A DNA stretch of 64,000 bases from the NCBI GenBank assembly GCA_963835955.1, contig CAWIHZ010000013.1:1-64000 (forward strand), written 5' to 3'. The notes beneath the pieces are model-generated. The model was not told the DNA's origin and searched no databases. It saw only the letters and a program-made list of their open reading frames with translations. Below are positions 8,180 to 16,821 of this stretch, one piece after another; the stretch's first letter is position 1; each line of letters begins with the position of its first letter. A program made the translations under genes and the position numbers. This stretch comes from Roseiarcus sp963835955 (lineage in GTDB: Bacteria; Pseudomonadota; Alphaproteobacteria; Rhizobiales; Beijerinckiaceae).

Positions 8180-9688
8180 ATGATCAATCTTGCCACGCCT
8201 GAGTTCTGGTTCGTTTGCGGTTCCCAACACCTCTACGGTCCCGGGCCCCTGAAGCGGGTGGCCGCCGATGCGCAGGAAATCGCGGGAGCGCTCGCCGAAT
8301 CGCCGAAGCTGCCGCTGAAGACCGTCTTCAAGGCGTTGCTGACGACGCCGGATGAAATCGCCAAGCTCTGCCTCGAAGCGAATTCCGATCCGAACTGCGC
8401 CGGCTTGATCCTCTGGATGCACACGTTCTCACCCTCGAAGATGTGGATTCGCGGATTGGGCGCGTTGCGGAAGCCCTTCGCGCATCTCCATACCCAGTTC
8501 AGTCGCGACCTGCCGTGGGACGCGATCGATATGAATTTCATGAACCTCAACCAGTCGGCGCATGGCGATCGGGAGGCGGGGTTCATCCACACCCGCATGC
8601 GCCTTGCCCGCAAGGTCGTCGTCGGCCACTGGTCCGACCCGGAAGTTCAGGACCGGCTCGGCGCGTGGATGCGCGCCGCGCGCGCCTGGCACGATTGGCA
8701 GGGCGCGAAATTCTGCCGCTTCGGCGACAACATGCGGCAAGTGGCGGTCACCGAAGGCGACAAGGTCGCGGCCGAGATGACCTTCGGCTTCTCGACCAAC
8801 GGCTATGGCGTGGGCGAGCTCGCGACCGCCGTCGACGCCGTACCAGATGCGGAAGCCAAGCAGCTGGCCGGCCAATACGAGGAGCGTTACGCCGTCGTCC
8901 CAGAACTTCGCAAGGGCGGCAAGCGCCATGAGTCGCTATTGTACGGAGCGCGGCTCGAATTGGGCCTGCGCGCGTTTCTCGGCGAGGGCGGATTCAATGG
9001 GTTCACGACCACGTTCGAGGACTTGCATGGGCTGCGGCAGCTCCCAGGCCTCGGGCCCCAGCGCCTGATGGCGGACGGCTACGGCTTTGGCGCCGAGGGC
9101 GACTGGAAGACTGCTGCCCTGGTGCGCGCGATGAAGGTGATGGGCGAGGGCTTGCGCGGCGGGACCTCCTTCATGGAGGACTACACCTACCATCTGGCGC
9201 CCGACGGTCATCAGGTCCTGGGCGCGCACATGCTTGAAATCTGCGAGACGATCGCGGCGCGCAAGCCGTCGCTGGAAATTCATCCGCTCTCCATCGGCGG
9301 CAAGGAAGACCCGGTTCGGCTCGTGTTTGACGCGCCGCCAGGTCCCGCCCTCAACGCGAGCCTGATCGACCTCGGCGCGCGCTTTCGCCTGCTGGTGAAC
9401 GAAGTGACGGCGGTCGAACATCCGGCGCTCCCCAAGCTGCCGGTCGCGCGAGCGGTCTGGGAATGCAAGCCGGACTTCAAGACCGCCTGCGCCGCCTGGA
9501 TCCTGGCCGGCGGGGCGCACCACACCGGATTCAGCTACAGCGTGACCCGGGAGATGCTCGAGGATTTCGCGACAATCGCCGGAATTGAGATGGTCGCGAT
9601 CGGAGCGGAAACCACGCGTGCGGCCCTCAAGCAGGATCTCCGCAACAATGACGTCTATTATTACCTCGCGCAAGGGTTTCGCGCCTGA
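8180..9688 (+). CDS. araA: L-arabinose isomerase AraA
   Basis: Converts L-arabinose to L-ribulose, the first step of the pathway, in the cytoplasm and with Mn2+. The 502-residue length is that of the family. Recognisable segments are EFWFVCGSQHLYGP at the N-terminus, the central CAGLILWMHTFSPSKMWI and LHTQF, and the metal/substrate region GFTTTFEDLHGLRQLPGL with GGTSFMEDYTYHL. The conserved His is in GGAHHTGFSYSV. The gap after araB is 84 bp and to araD 64 bp, which fits one transcript. Base composition matches its surroundings. Confidence 0.94.
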   Translation: MINLATPEFWFVCGSQHLYGPGPLKRVAADAQEIAGALAESPKLPLKTVFKALLTTPDEIAKLCLEANSDPNCAGLILWMHTFSPSKMWIRGLGALRKPFAHLHTQFSRDLPWDAIDMNFMNLNQSAHGDREAGFIHTRMRLARKVVVGHWSDPEVQDRLGAWMRAARAWHDWQGAKFCRFGDNMRQVAVTEGDKVAAEMTFGFSTNGYGVGELATAVDAVPDAEAKQLAGQYEERYAVVPELRKGGKRHESLLYGARLELGLRAFLGEGGFNGFTTTFEDLHGLRQLPGLGPQRLMADGYGFGAEGDWKTAALVRAMKVMGEGLRGGTSFMEDYTYHLAPDGHQVLGAHMLEICETIAARKPSLEIHPLSIGGKEDPVRLVFDAPPGPALNASLIDLGARFRLLVNEVTAVEHPALPKLPVARAVWECKPDFKTACAAWILAGGAHHTGFSYSVTREMLEDFATIAGIEMVAIGAETTRAALKQDLRNNDVYYYLAQGFRA

Positions 9689-9752
9689 CGGCGGGCCGAA
9701 TAGCGCGCCTTCGGGCAAGCCATGACGCGCGCAGCGAGACCAGGAAGAAGTC

Positions 9753-10451
9753 ATGCATAAGGAACTCAAACGCGAGGCCTACGAAGCCAATCTCGCCTTG
9801 CCGAGGCACGGCCTCATCAATCTCACCTTCGGCAACGCGAGCGCGATCGATCGCGCGAGGGGCGTATTCGCGATCAAACCGAGCGGCGTCGACTACGCGG
9901 CGCTCTCGCCCGACGACATGGTTATCGTGGATATGGACGGACGCAAGGTCGAGGGTCGGCTCAATCCGTCATCGGACACGCCGACCCATCGCAGGCTGTT
10001 TCTGGCTTTTGCGGCCGTCGGCGGGGTCGTGCACACCCATTCTTCCCATGCGACGGCGTTCGCGCAGGCTGGCCGCCCGATTCCGATCTTCGGCACCACG
10101 CACGCCGACTATTTCAATGGCGAGGTGCCGGTCACGCGCAAGATGACGCCCGAGGAGATCGCCTCGGCCTATGAATGGGAGACAGGCAACGTTATCGTCG
10201 AACGGATGCAGACCTGCGATCCGCAGGACTTTCCGGGAGTTCTGGTCAATCGGCACGCACCGTTCGCCTGGGGGCCGAGCGTCGCCAAGGCGGTGGAGGC
10301 CGCGGTCGCGGTCGAATGCATCGCTCACATGGCGCTGATGTCGCTGCAGCTCGCGCCCGACCTCGAATCGATCGAGACGGAACTCCTGAACAAGCATTTC
10401 AAACGCAAACACGGCGCTGGCGCCTATTACGGTCAGCGCGCCGGCCAATAA
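9753..10451 (+). CDS. araD: L-ribulose-5-phosphate 4-epimerase AraD
   Basis: Epimerises L-ribulose 5-phosphate to D-xylulose 5-phosphate, which enters the pentose phosphate pathway. This 232-residue class II aldolase/epimerase has the family's features: LTFGNASAID, KPSGVDY near the start, SSDTPTHRRLF, the zinc-binding HTHSSHATAFAQ, and TTHADYF for the later ligands. The ATG follows an AGGAAGAAG ribosome site. It is the last gene of araBAD, followed by a short GC hairpin. The pathway is complete here but isolated from transport and control genes. Confidence 0.93.
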   Translation: MHKELKREAYEANLALPRHGLINLTFGNASAIDRARGVFAIKPSGVDYAALSPDDMVIVDMDGRKVEGRLNPSSDTPTHRRLFLAFAAVGGVVHTHSSHATAFAQAGRPIPIFGTTHADYFNGEVPVTRKMTPEEIASAYEWETGNVIVERMQTCDPQDFPGVLVNRHAPFAWGPSVAKAVEAAVAVECIAHMALMSLQLAPDLESIETELLNKHFKRKHGAGAYYGQRAGQ

Positions 10452-10481
10452 TCCGCCGCCGCGCGCGACGCCAAAGCAAAA

Positions 10482-10499
10482 GGGGCCGCTCAAGCGGCC
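10482..10499. terminator. GC hairpin between araD and a convergent gene
   Basis: GGCCGCT at 10484-10490 and AGCGGCC at 10493-10499 are perfectly complementary around a tiny loop, with an A/G run before them. The hairpin lies 33 bp after the araD stop and before the end of the convergent minus-strand gene. It may work in both directions. No clear T-tract is present. Confidence 0.4.
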
Positions 10500-10524
10500 A
10501 CTGGACGTCCCTTCAGCGAAGCGA

Positions 10525-10965
10525 CTACGCCTTGAGCGCGATCTTCATGCCGCTGAGGTCGAGCGAAAACATGAAGCCGACCTGCCGGCCCCTCAGGCGC
10601 AGGATCACGCCGCGCGCGTTGGTGAGCTGGGCCGCAGACCGGCCGCCGGCGACCGACATCCCGGCCCCGATCGCCGAATAGACACCTTCGATATCGCTCG
10701 GATGATGCAAGCGCGAGGCGGTGCCGACGAGGTCCGTGCCCGATGCGCCGATCGTGGCGCCGGCGCTGATCCCCCCGATCGACAGCGGATATTGATGGCC
10801 TCTGAAGGTCAGGATTCCGCTTCCCCCACTGACGCCGAAAATAAATCCCGCGCTGAATACATGGATCGCGATTGATCCGGTCGCCGCCTCAGCAGGCGAC
10901 AAGAGGGCGCCCGTGGCCAGGGCGGCGCCGGAAACGATCAGGCCGCGGCGTGTGATGTTTTGCAT
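10525..10965 (-). CDS. Small exported glycine-rich protein
   Basis: I do not recognise a function for this 146-residue protein. It begins with a twin-arginine-like leader (ITRRGLIV followed by a hydrophobic run and an AEA cleavage site near residue 27). The mature part is rich in Gly, Ala and Ser and forms alternating beta-like segments (SGGSGILTFRGHQYPLSIGG, then a C-terminal LRLRGRQVGFMFSLDLSG). Similar small exported proteins occur in Rhizobiales and Burkholderia as conserved hypotheticals. A relation to the DUF1134/EipA-type envelope proteins is possible but unproven. It is monocistronic and convergent with araD. Confidence 0.7.
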   Translation of the reverse strand: MQNITRRGLIVSGAALATGALLSPAEAATGSIAIHVFSAGFIFGVSGGSGILTFRGHQYPLSIGGISAGATIGASGTDLVGTASRLHHPSDIEGVYSAIGAGMSVAGGRSAAQLTNARGVILRLRGRQVGFMFSLDLSGMKIALKA

Positions 10966-11051
10966 TAAAATACCCCTTACTATTCCGGAAAGGCCGCAGG
11001 CAGTCGCCTAGCGTTCGATGACGTCAACTGAATAGACCGCCTCGATCTTCG

Positions 11052-14000
11052 TTGACAAGCCGAAAACAGTCATTGTCGCGACGCCGACAGAACGGCGCAC
11101 GCGTCATGCTTGGGCAGGTCGGGGCAAAGCGCAGTCGGGCGAGAGGAACGCCGAAACTGGCATCGACTCCGATTTCACGGATCGCCGCCCCGTTGCGCAG
11201 CGCCCCTCTTGACCGCATCCCGCCATCTCATGATCACGGCTCAGATCAACGTGCGCCGATGCAAATCGCCGAGTCAGTCGATCCATCCCCCGGTCGAATC
11301 AGGCTTGGCAACCGTGGCCTGGTCGTTCCATCATGGCGTTTCAGACAGAGCGGCGAACCGGGGCGCAGCACAGTGATCCCGACCGGGTCAATCTCGGAAT
11401 GGCTCGAGGCCTGCGGCCTCGGACAATTCGTCGCCTTGTTCGAGGAAAATGAGGTCGATCTCCCCACGCTCCAGCTGCTGACGGAGAGCGATCTGAAGGA
11501 AATTGGTCTCCCGTTCGGACCGCGCAAGCGGATCTTGAATCTCATCAACGATGAACGGGGGCAGGAAAAGTCTGGATCAGTCGAGCCACTTGCGCGCGCC
11601 CCAGTGGGCGAACGGCGTCAGTTGACGACGCTGTTTTGCGACATGGTCGGATTCACGGACCTCGCTCAGAAGCTCGATCTCGAAACGCTCCAGGTGGTCG
11701 TTCGCGCCTATGAAGACACCTGCGCGAATTGCATCGTTCGCTACGACGGTTACGTCTTCACCCTCCTGGGCGACGGCGTGGTCGCCTTCTTCGGATTTCC
11801 GCTGGCGCACGAAAACGAGGCTGAGCGCGCCGTCCGAGCCGGACTTGACATTGTCGAAGCGATGGCTCGGCTCCAGTTCCCAGAGATGGGGAAACTTCAG
11901 GTTCGCATAGGGATTGCGACCGGAATGGTCGTGGTGGCGACCGGCGAGCGCAACGCCGTGGGACAGACCATGAATCTGGCCTCCCGTCTTCAAGCGGCCG
12001 CGCAACCGGGAATGGTGGTCGTTGGCGAACGCACGCGAAGGTTGGCTGGGGGCCAATTTGAATACGAGGACCTCGGAGAGAGGGAGCTGAAAGGGGTCAG
12101 CGGCTTCACTCGCCTCTATCGCGTCCTCGGCGTCAGCACGGCCGAGAGCCGCTTCGAAGCCTCGACGCACCGCGGCGTGACGTTGACGGTGGGCCGCAAG
12201 AAGGAACTGGGCGCGCTCCTCGAGCTCTGGCGCCAGGTCAAGGAAACCGGGAGCGGGCGCGCCGCCCTGGTTTCTGGCGACGCCGGCATCGGCAAGAGCC
12301 GGATCGTCAGCGCGCTGCGCGAGCGCCTCAAGAAGCAGCCGATGAAGACGCTGCTGCTTCAGTGCCTGCCCTTCTTCGTCAATAGCGCCTTCTATCCGGT
12401 CCGATCCTGGCTCGAACGGACGCTTGGGCTGGACCGGAACGAAGACGCGGCGTCGCGCCTTGCCAAACTCGAAGAATTTTTCCTCAAGCGCTGGGGTTTG
12501 CCCAAAGCCGATCTTCCCTTCGTAGCTGCAATTTTGTCCATTCCCTTCCATGAACGTTATGGCCCGATTTCAATCGCGCCGAAGCTCGCCAAAGAAGCCA
12601 CAATGCGCGTTCTGGTCGAAATCGTTCGGACGGAGGCGCGCGCTCGGCCGATCCTGATCCTGTTCGAGGACGCCCATTGGGCCGACCCCTCAACGCTCGA
12701 TTGGCTCGGACGGCTCGCGGATCAGCTCGCGGAAGCAACCGCCCTCCTGGTGGTGACGGCTCGCCCTGAATTCGCATCGGCCTGGAATGAGCGTCACGAT
12801 GTCGTCGCCATCGATCTCGGCAAGCTCTCGCCCTCGCAAAGCGCCGCGCTGGTCGACGAACTGGCGGGCGGCAAGGCGCTGCCGCCCGGCCTGGCCGACC
12901 AGATCGTCGCGCGCGCCGACGGCGTACCGCTATTTCTTCAGGAGTTGACCAAAACCATCCTCGAATCGGGTGACCTTGTCGCCGACGGCGACCGCTTCGC
13001 CTACGCCGGATCCTCGGCCAGGATCACGATCCCCGAAACACTGCGCGATTCGCTGACAGCGCGCCTGGACCGCGTTCCCGAAAGCAAGGAAATCGCCCAG
13101 ATCGGATCGGTGATCGGGCGCGAGTTCAGTTACGAGTTGATTGCCGGCCTCGATTTGAACACCGAGGACAAGCTGGAGGAGCCGCTGCGGCTCCTCACCG
13201 CGTCCGGGCTTGCGACCAGTCATGGCGAGATCCCGGACGCTGTGTACACTTTCTCGCACGCCCTGGTTCAGGACGCCGCTTACAACTCGCTGCTGAAGAC
13301 GCGACGCAAGCAGTTGCACGGCGATGTCGCCCGTCTTTTGGAACAGCGCTGGCGGGACACGCCCAAATCCGCGCCCGAATTGCTCGCCCATCATTACACC
13401 GCCGCGGAGCATTACGATCTGGCCGCGCCGCTGTGGCTCAAGGCGGGCGAAATCGCAATTCAGCGGTTCGCCTTGCCGGAAGCGATCTCGCACTTGCGGG
13501 CGGGGATGTCGGCGACCTCCAGACTTCCGCCATCCAGAGACCGCGATCAGATGGAGCTCTCGCTTAGAACAGCGCTGGGCCCGGCGCTCGTCGCCCAACA
13601 GGGTTGGGGCCACGGCGAGGTCAGCCAAACGCTCGAACCGGCCTGGAGGCTCGCCCAGGCGCTCAATCAGCGAGCGGCCTACTTGCCGATCCTGAACGCC
13701 CTGTCGCTGCACTATATGTGCATTGACCGATTGGCCGAGGCCCTGCGCTGGGCCGACACCCTATTGAAGTCCGGCGCCGAGAATGACGACGACGGTCTGG
13801 AGATTGTCGGTCATCGGATCGCGTCCGCCTGCCATTACTGGCGCGGCGATTTCATCGCGGCGCGTCGGTCGGGCGATCGCGTGCACGAGCTTTACGACCG
13901 GGAGCGACACTGGGGTCTCGCGCTGCTGACCAACAACGATCCGTTCACCGGAGAAGGCGTTTATCGTCCACAATACTTGTGGATGATGGGCCACCCCGAT

Positions 14001-14720
14001 CAGGCGCTCAAGGCGCTATACGCGACCGAAGCCAACGCGCGCCGACGCGGTCATCCTTTCGATCTCGGATTGGCCCTGACGTTGGGCGCGCAATTGTTCG
14101 ATTTTCTCGGCGATTCCATCGCCCTGCTGCGACGCGCCGACGAGGCGGAACGGATCGGCGATGAGCACGGCGTCGCCTTGCTCGGCCAAATCATGGCCGA
14201 GATCAGCCGCGGCGTGGGCTGGCTGCGCGAAGGACGGGTTGCCGACAGCGTCGCTCAACTCGATCAGGGCGTCGCTCGTTTGACCCTCACAGGCCACCGC
14301 ATCTGGATTTGGTATTTGCGGGCCTTGCAGGCCGAAGGCGTGGCCCTGACAGGAAATCTCGACCGAGCCCGGAGCCTTATCGAAGAGAGCGTTGCGCGAA
14401 TGGAGGCGGGCGAGGAGCGGTCTCATTATGCCGAGACGCTGCGCCTGAGAGGCTGGATTCTGATCATTCAAGGCGAGCGGGAAAATGCAGAGGCGAGCCT
14501 GCGCCAGGCCATCGCGGTCGCCCGCGGCCAGCAGGCGAAATCATGGGAGCTCCGCGCCTCCAAAACGCTCGCGCGTCTGCTCGCGGATTGCGGGAGAAGG
14601 GGAGACGCCTTGGCGCTGTTGAGGCCGATCCACGATTGGTTCACCGAGGGTTTCGACACCAAGGATTTGAAGGAATCCCGTCAGCTGATCTTCGAGTTGG
14701 GCAACCCGGCTTACGCGTGA
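11052..14720 (+). CDS. SAM-domain adenylate/guanylate cyclase with AAA ATPase and TPR
   Basis: A large cytoplasmic signalling protein of up to 1222 residues. A SAM domain (about 113-170, ISEWLEACGLGQF...LKEIGLPFGPRKRIL) is followed by a class III nucleotide cyclase domain (about 188-360; metal-binding TTLFCDMVGFTDLA and LLGDGVVAFFG). A STAND-like ATPase follows (Walker A GDAGIGKSRIV near 409-419, ILIFEDAHWADPSTLDWLG as Walker B), then a long helical TPR region (about 750-1200). The first 107 residues have no domain. A GTG at 11373 just before the SAM domain is a plausible real start. The layout is common in Bradyrhizobium-like genomes; inputs and product nucleotide cannot be read from sequence. 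Confidence 0.85.
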   Translation: MTSRKQSLSRRRQNGARVMLGQVGAKRSRARGTPKLASTPISRIAAPLRSAPLDRIPPSHDHGSDQRAPMQIAESVDPSPGRIRLGNRGLVVPSWRFRQSGEPGRSTVIPTGSISEWLEACGLGQFVALFEENEVDLPTLQLLTESDLKEIGLPFGPRKRILNLINDERGQEKSGSVEPLARAPVGERRQLTTLFCDMVGFTDLAQKLDLETLQVVVRAYEDTCANCIVRYDGYVFTLLGDGVVAFFGFPLAHENEAERAVRAGLDIVEAMARLQFPEMGKLQVRIGIATGMVVVATGERNAVGQTMNLASRLQAAAQPGMVVVGERTRRLAGGQFEYEDLGERELKGVSGFTRLYRVLGVSTAESRFEASTHRGVTLTVGRKKELGALLELWRQVKETGSGRAALVSGDAGIGKSRIVSALRERLKKQPMKTLLLQCLPFFVNSAFYPVRSWLERTLGLDRNEDAASRLAKLEEFFLKRWGLPKADLPFVAAILSIPFHERYGPISIAPKLAKEATMRVLVEIVRTEARARPILILFEDAHWADPSTLDWLGRLADQLAEATALLVVTARPEFASAWNERHDVVAIDLGKLSPSQSAALVDELAGGKALPPGLADQIVARADGVPLFLQELTKTILESGDLVADGDRFAYAGSSARITIPETLRDSLTARLDRVPESKEIAQIGSVIGREFSYELIAGLDLNTEDKLEEPLRLLTASGLATSHGEIPDAVYTFSHALVQDAAYNSLLKTRRKQLHGDVARLLEQRWRDTPKSAPELLAHHYTAAEHYDLAAPLWLKAGEIAIQRFALPEAISHLRAGMSATSRLPPSRDRDQMELSLRTALGPALVAQQGWGHGEVSQTLEPAWRLAQALNQRAAYLPILNALSLHYMCIDRLAEALRWADTLLKSGAENDDDGLEIVGHRIASACHYWRGDFIAARRSGDRVHELYDRERHWGLALLTNNDPFTGEGVYRPQYLWMMGHPDQALKALYATEANARRRGHPFDLGLALTLGAQLFDFLGDSIALLRRADEAERIGDEHGVALLGQIMAEISRGVGWLREGRVADSVAQLDQGVARLTLTGHRIWIWYLRALQAEGVALTGNLDRARSLIEESVARMEAGEERSHYAETLRLRGWILIIQGERENAEASLRQAIAVARGQQAKSWELRASKTLARLLADCGRRGDALALLRPIHDWFTEGFDTKDLKESRQLIFELGNPAYA

Positions 14721-14877
14721 AGTCGCCTCGAACGTGCATACAGCGTCGCGACAGGGACCAAGCCTGCGGCCGTCCAAGCTCAGGGCGTCAGAACTCGACG
14801 CGGCACGGAGCGGGGCGATCGCCGCAGACAGAGAACGACGAGCCACTCGCGTCGATGAAGCGCCGAGGCGCCGCGCC

Positions 14878-15708
14878 TCACGCGGCTTCTTCGATCTCAG
14901 TCTCGCCACCCTCGCTCGGCGCTCCCGCCGATTTGGGCCCGCGGTTTTGCCCCTTCTGAAGTTGCGCCTCCACGGTCTTCAATGCATCGATTTCGTTCGA
15001 CTTCTGAACCGCCGCGATTTCGCGCACCATCCGATCGAGGGCAGCCTCATACAACTGCCGTTCGGAATACGACTGTTCCGGCTGCGCCTCCGAGCGGTAC
15101 AGATCCCGCACCACCTCGGCGATCGCATTGATATCTCCAGAGTTGATTTTGGTCTCGTATTCCTGCGCCCGGCGGGACCACATGGTGCGTTTCACACGGG
15201 CGCGGCCAGTCAAAATATCCAGAGACCGTCTCGCTGTGTCGGCATCCGAAATCTTGCGCATGCCGACGCCCGCGACTTTGGAAGTCGGGACCCGCAATGT
15301 CATCTTGTCCTTCGCGAAACTGATGACGAACAGCTCAAGCTTGAACCCCGCGACTTCCTGTTCTTCGAGAGCGACAATCTGGCCGACGCCGTGAGCGGGA
15401 TAAACGACGAACTCATTGAGTTTGAATCCCTGGCGCTGCCCAGCGGGCTTCGTCGGCTTCAAGGCTTGGGAAGCCTCCTCACGCGCGGCCGGCTTGGCTG
15501 GCCTGGCCACAGCCGGCGATTTCGTCGCCGCCGCCCCGGCGGGTTGATGAGGCCGTGGCTCGACCGGCGCGGCATTCAACATGGGAGAACCCTTCACCGC
15601 AGTAATCGGGGGCGGCGCATTCTGCGCCGGCGCTTGCGGCCTCTGGTCCTTTCGGTCATTCTTCGATCGCAATTTTGCTTCCACTTTTTTCGCGGGCGTT
15701 TTAGCCAT
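14878..15708 (-). CDS. carD: CarD-family transcriptional regulator with a long basic N-terminus
   Basis: CarD/CdnL proteins bind RNA polymerase beta subunit and stabilise open promoter complexes. The CarD module spans about 95-255: KLNEFVVYPAHGVGQIVALE, FVISFAKDKMTLRVP, then the DNA-contacting helices with RVKRTMWSRRAQEYE and SYSERQLYEAALDRM. About 90 Lys/Ala/Pro-rich residues precede it. The frame stays open, without a usable start codon, up to a stop at 15865-15867. This extra stretch remains Lys/Arg/Ala-rich and overlaps the end of the upstream H1-like gene in another frame. The original protein may therefore have been longer (see findings). fdxA lies upstream, a typical Rhizobiales pairing. 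Confidence 0.92.
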   Translation of the reverse strand: MAKTPAKKVEAKLRSKNDRKDQRPQAPAQNAPPPITAVKGSPMLNAAPVEPRPHQPAGAAATKSPAVARPAKPAAREEASQALKPTKPAGQRQGFKLNEFVVYPAHGVGQIVALEEQEVAGFKLELFVISFAKDKMTLRVPTSKVAGVGMRKISDADTARRSLDILTGRARVKRTMWSRRAQEYETKINSGDINAIAEVVRDLYRSEAQPEQSYSERQLYEAALDRMVREIAAVQKSNEIDALKTVEAQLQKGQNRGPKSAGAPSEGGETEIEEAA

Positions 15709-15769
15709 CGCCGTTCTGGCGGATTTCGAGCGGCTCGGCGCTTTCTTGGTCTTGCCCGGGATCCTCGGT

Positions 15770-16093
15770 TTAACCGCTTTCCGCGCCGCGACCTTGGCTC
15801 GAACTCTTTGTCGTGCTTCGCGCGGCGACCGAAGCGACTGGACCGGAGCCCTTGCGCTTGCGCTTCAGCGTCACGTCGGCAAGCTTCTTACCCGTTCTCG
15901 TCGCGGCTGCGACTTTTCTCGCCCCACGAGCGGTCGCCGGCGTCTTGGCCCGGGCCCCTCGCTTCTTCGCGCTCATCGAAAACGCTGACGCTGCAACGCG
16001 CTTTTTCGCCGATTTCGCAGCGGAAGACGCCCGCTTCGTTTTCGTCGGGGTTGATTTTCTTGTCTTGCTTGTCGACTTCTTACGCGTCGCCAT
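15770..16093 (-). CDS. Histone H1-like Lys/Ala-rich protein
   Basis: This 107-residue, very basic, low-complexity protein starts MATRKKSTSKTRKSTPTK and is made of Lys, Arg, Ala, Ser and Thr, as in bacterial H1/AlgP-like proteins that bind DNA non-specifically. No folded domain is visible. It lies between fdxA and carD on the same strand. Its last 95 bp overlap the open but unstarted upstream extension of the carD frame, which has the same composition. A one-base shift would fuse the two into one protein of about 400 residues. It is therefore either a separate nucleoid protein or the split N-terminus of CarD. Confidence 0.55.
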   Translation of the reverse strand: MATRKKSTSKTRKSTPTKTKRASSAAKSAKKRVAASAFSMSAKKRGARAKTPATARGARKVAAATRTGKKLADVTLKRKRKGSGPVASVAARSTTKSSSQGRGAESG

Positions 16094-16353
16094 TGTTATA
16101 CTCCACGCACGGCCAGTTTTCCGGCGCTGCTTTCCTGAACGTAGCGCGCCTTCGCCAATCCTCTTAATCGTCGGAAATGCCTTGGCGGGACTGACCCGCG
16201 CGCTGGACCGCAGCTTCCGATCAGCCTTGGCCTTTTCCTGTTAATTTGTTGTTTAGCACAAAATTGTCCACAAATCAAAGAGGATAGCGCGGTGGACAAC
16301 CCCGCCTTGCCGTTTGGTTAGCGCTGCCCGGATGCGCCGCCAGCGCCCTGCGG

Positions 16354-16692
16354 TCAGTCGCCCTGTCCCGGCTCGGCCGAGAAGAACTCGGCTAGTTTTC
16401 CCGCACGCCCGTCGAATTCCTTGGCGTCGGCGGGCGGATCTCGTTTGACTGTAATGTTTGGCCAAATCTTGGCATACTCCGCGTTTAGTTTAAGCCAGGA
16501 AACCAGGTTCGGTTCCGTATCCGGCTTGATGGCTTCCGCAGGGCACTCCGGCTCGCAAACACCGCAGTCGATGCACTCGTCAGGATGAATGACGAGCATA
16601 TTTTCGCCTTCATAAAAGCAATCGACCGGACAAACTTCCACGCAATCCATATACTTGCACTTTATGCAGTTATCAACAACCACATAGGTCAT
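16354..16692 (-). CDS. fdxA: 7Fe ferredoxin FdxA
   Basis: A small cytoplasmic electron carrier of 112 residues with the seven-iron arrangement. Cys9, Cys17 and Cys50 should bind the [3Fe-4S] cluster, and Cys21, Cys40, Cys43 and Cys46 the [4Fe-4S] cluster (CVEVCPVDCF and CIDCGVCEPECP). The C-terminal extension (SWLKLNAEYAKIWPNIT) is typical of FdxA in alphaproteobacteria. It stands upstream of the H1-like gene and carD and downstream of the helicase-related gene. The small S4 RNA-binding gene that often lies between helicase and fdxA is missing. Confidence 0.95.
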   Translation of the reverse strand: MTYVVVDNCIKCKYMDCVEVCPVDCFYEGENMLVIHPDECIDCGVCEPECPAEAIKPDTEPNLVSWLKLNAEYAKIWPNITVKRDPPADAKEFDGRAGKLAEFFSAEPGQGD

Positions 16693-16821
16693 AAACGGTT
16701 CCTCTATTTCGTCCTACATGAATAGGAGTTCGTGCAATTGTTTACGAACTTCGTACTCGAGTTCCCACCCAACTCCTATTTTTCTCTTCGGATTCAGTGG
16801 CGGCGCCAGTTTAACACAGCC

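Noticed and set aside
11052..11372. N-terminal 107 codons of the cyclase as a domain
   Set aside because: No similarity or structure pattern; composition is like non-coding high-GC DNA, so the gene may start at GTG 11373.
15813..16244. Plus-strand open frame opposite the H1-like gene
   Set aside because: Leu/Phe/Ala-rich complement of Lys/Ala codons; the minus-strand reading makes a coherent basic protein next to carD and fdxA.
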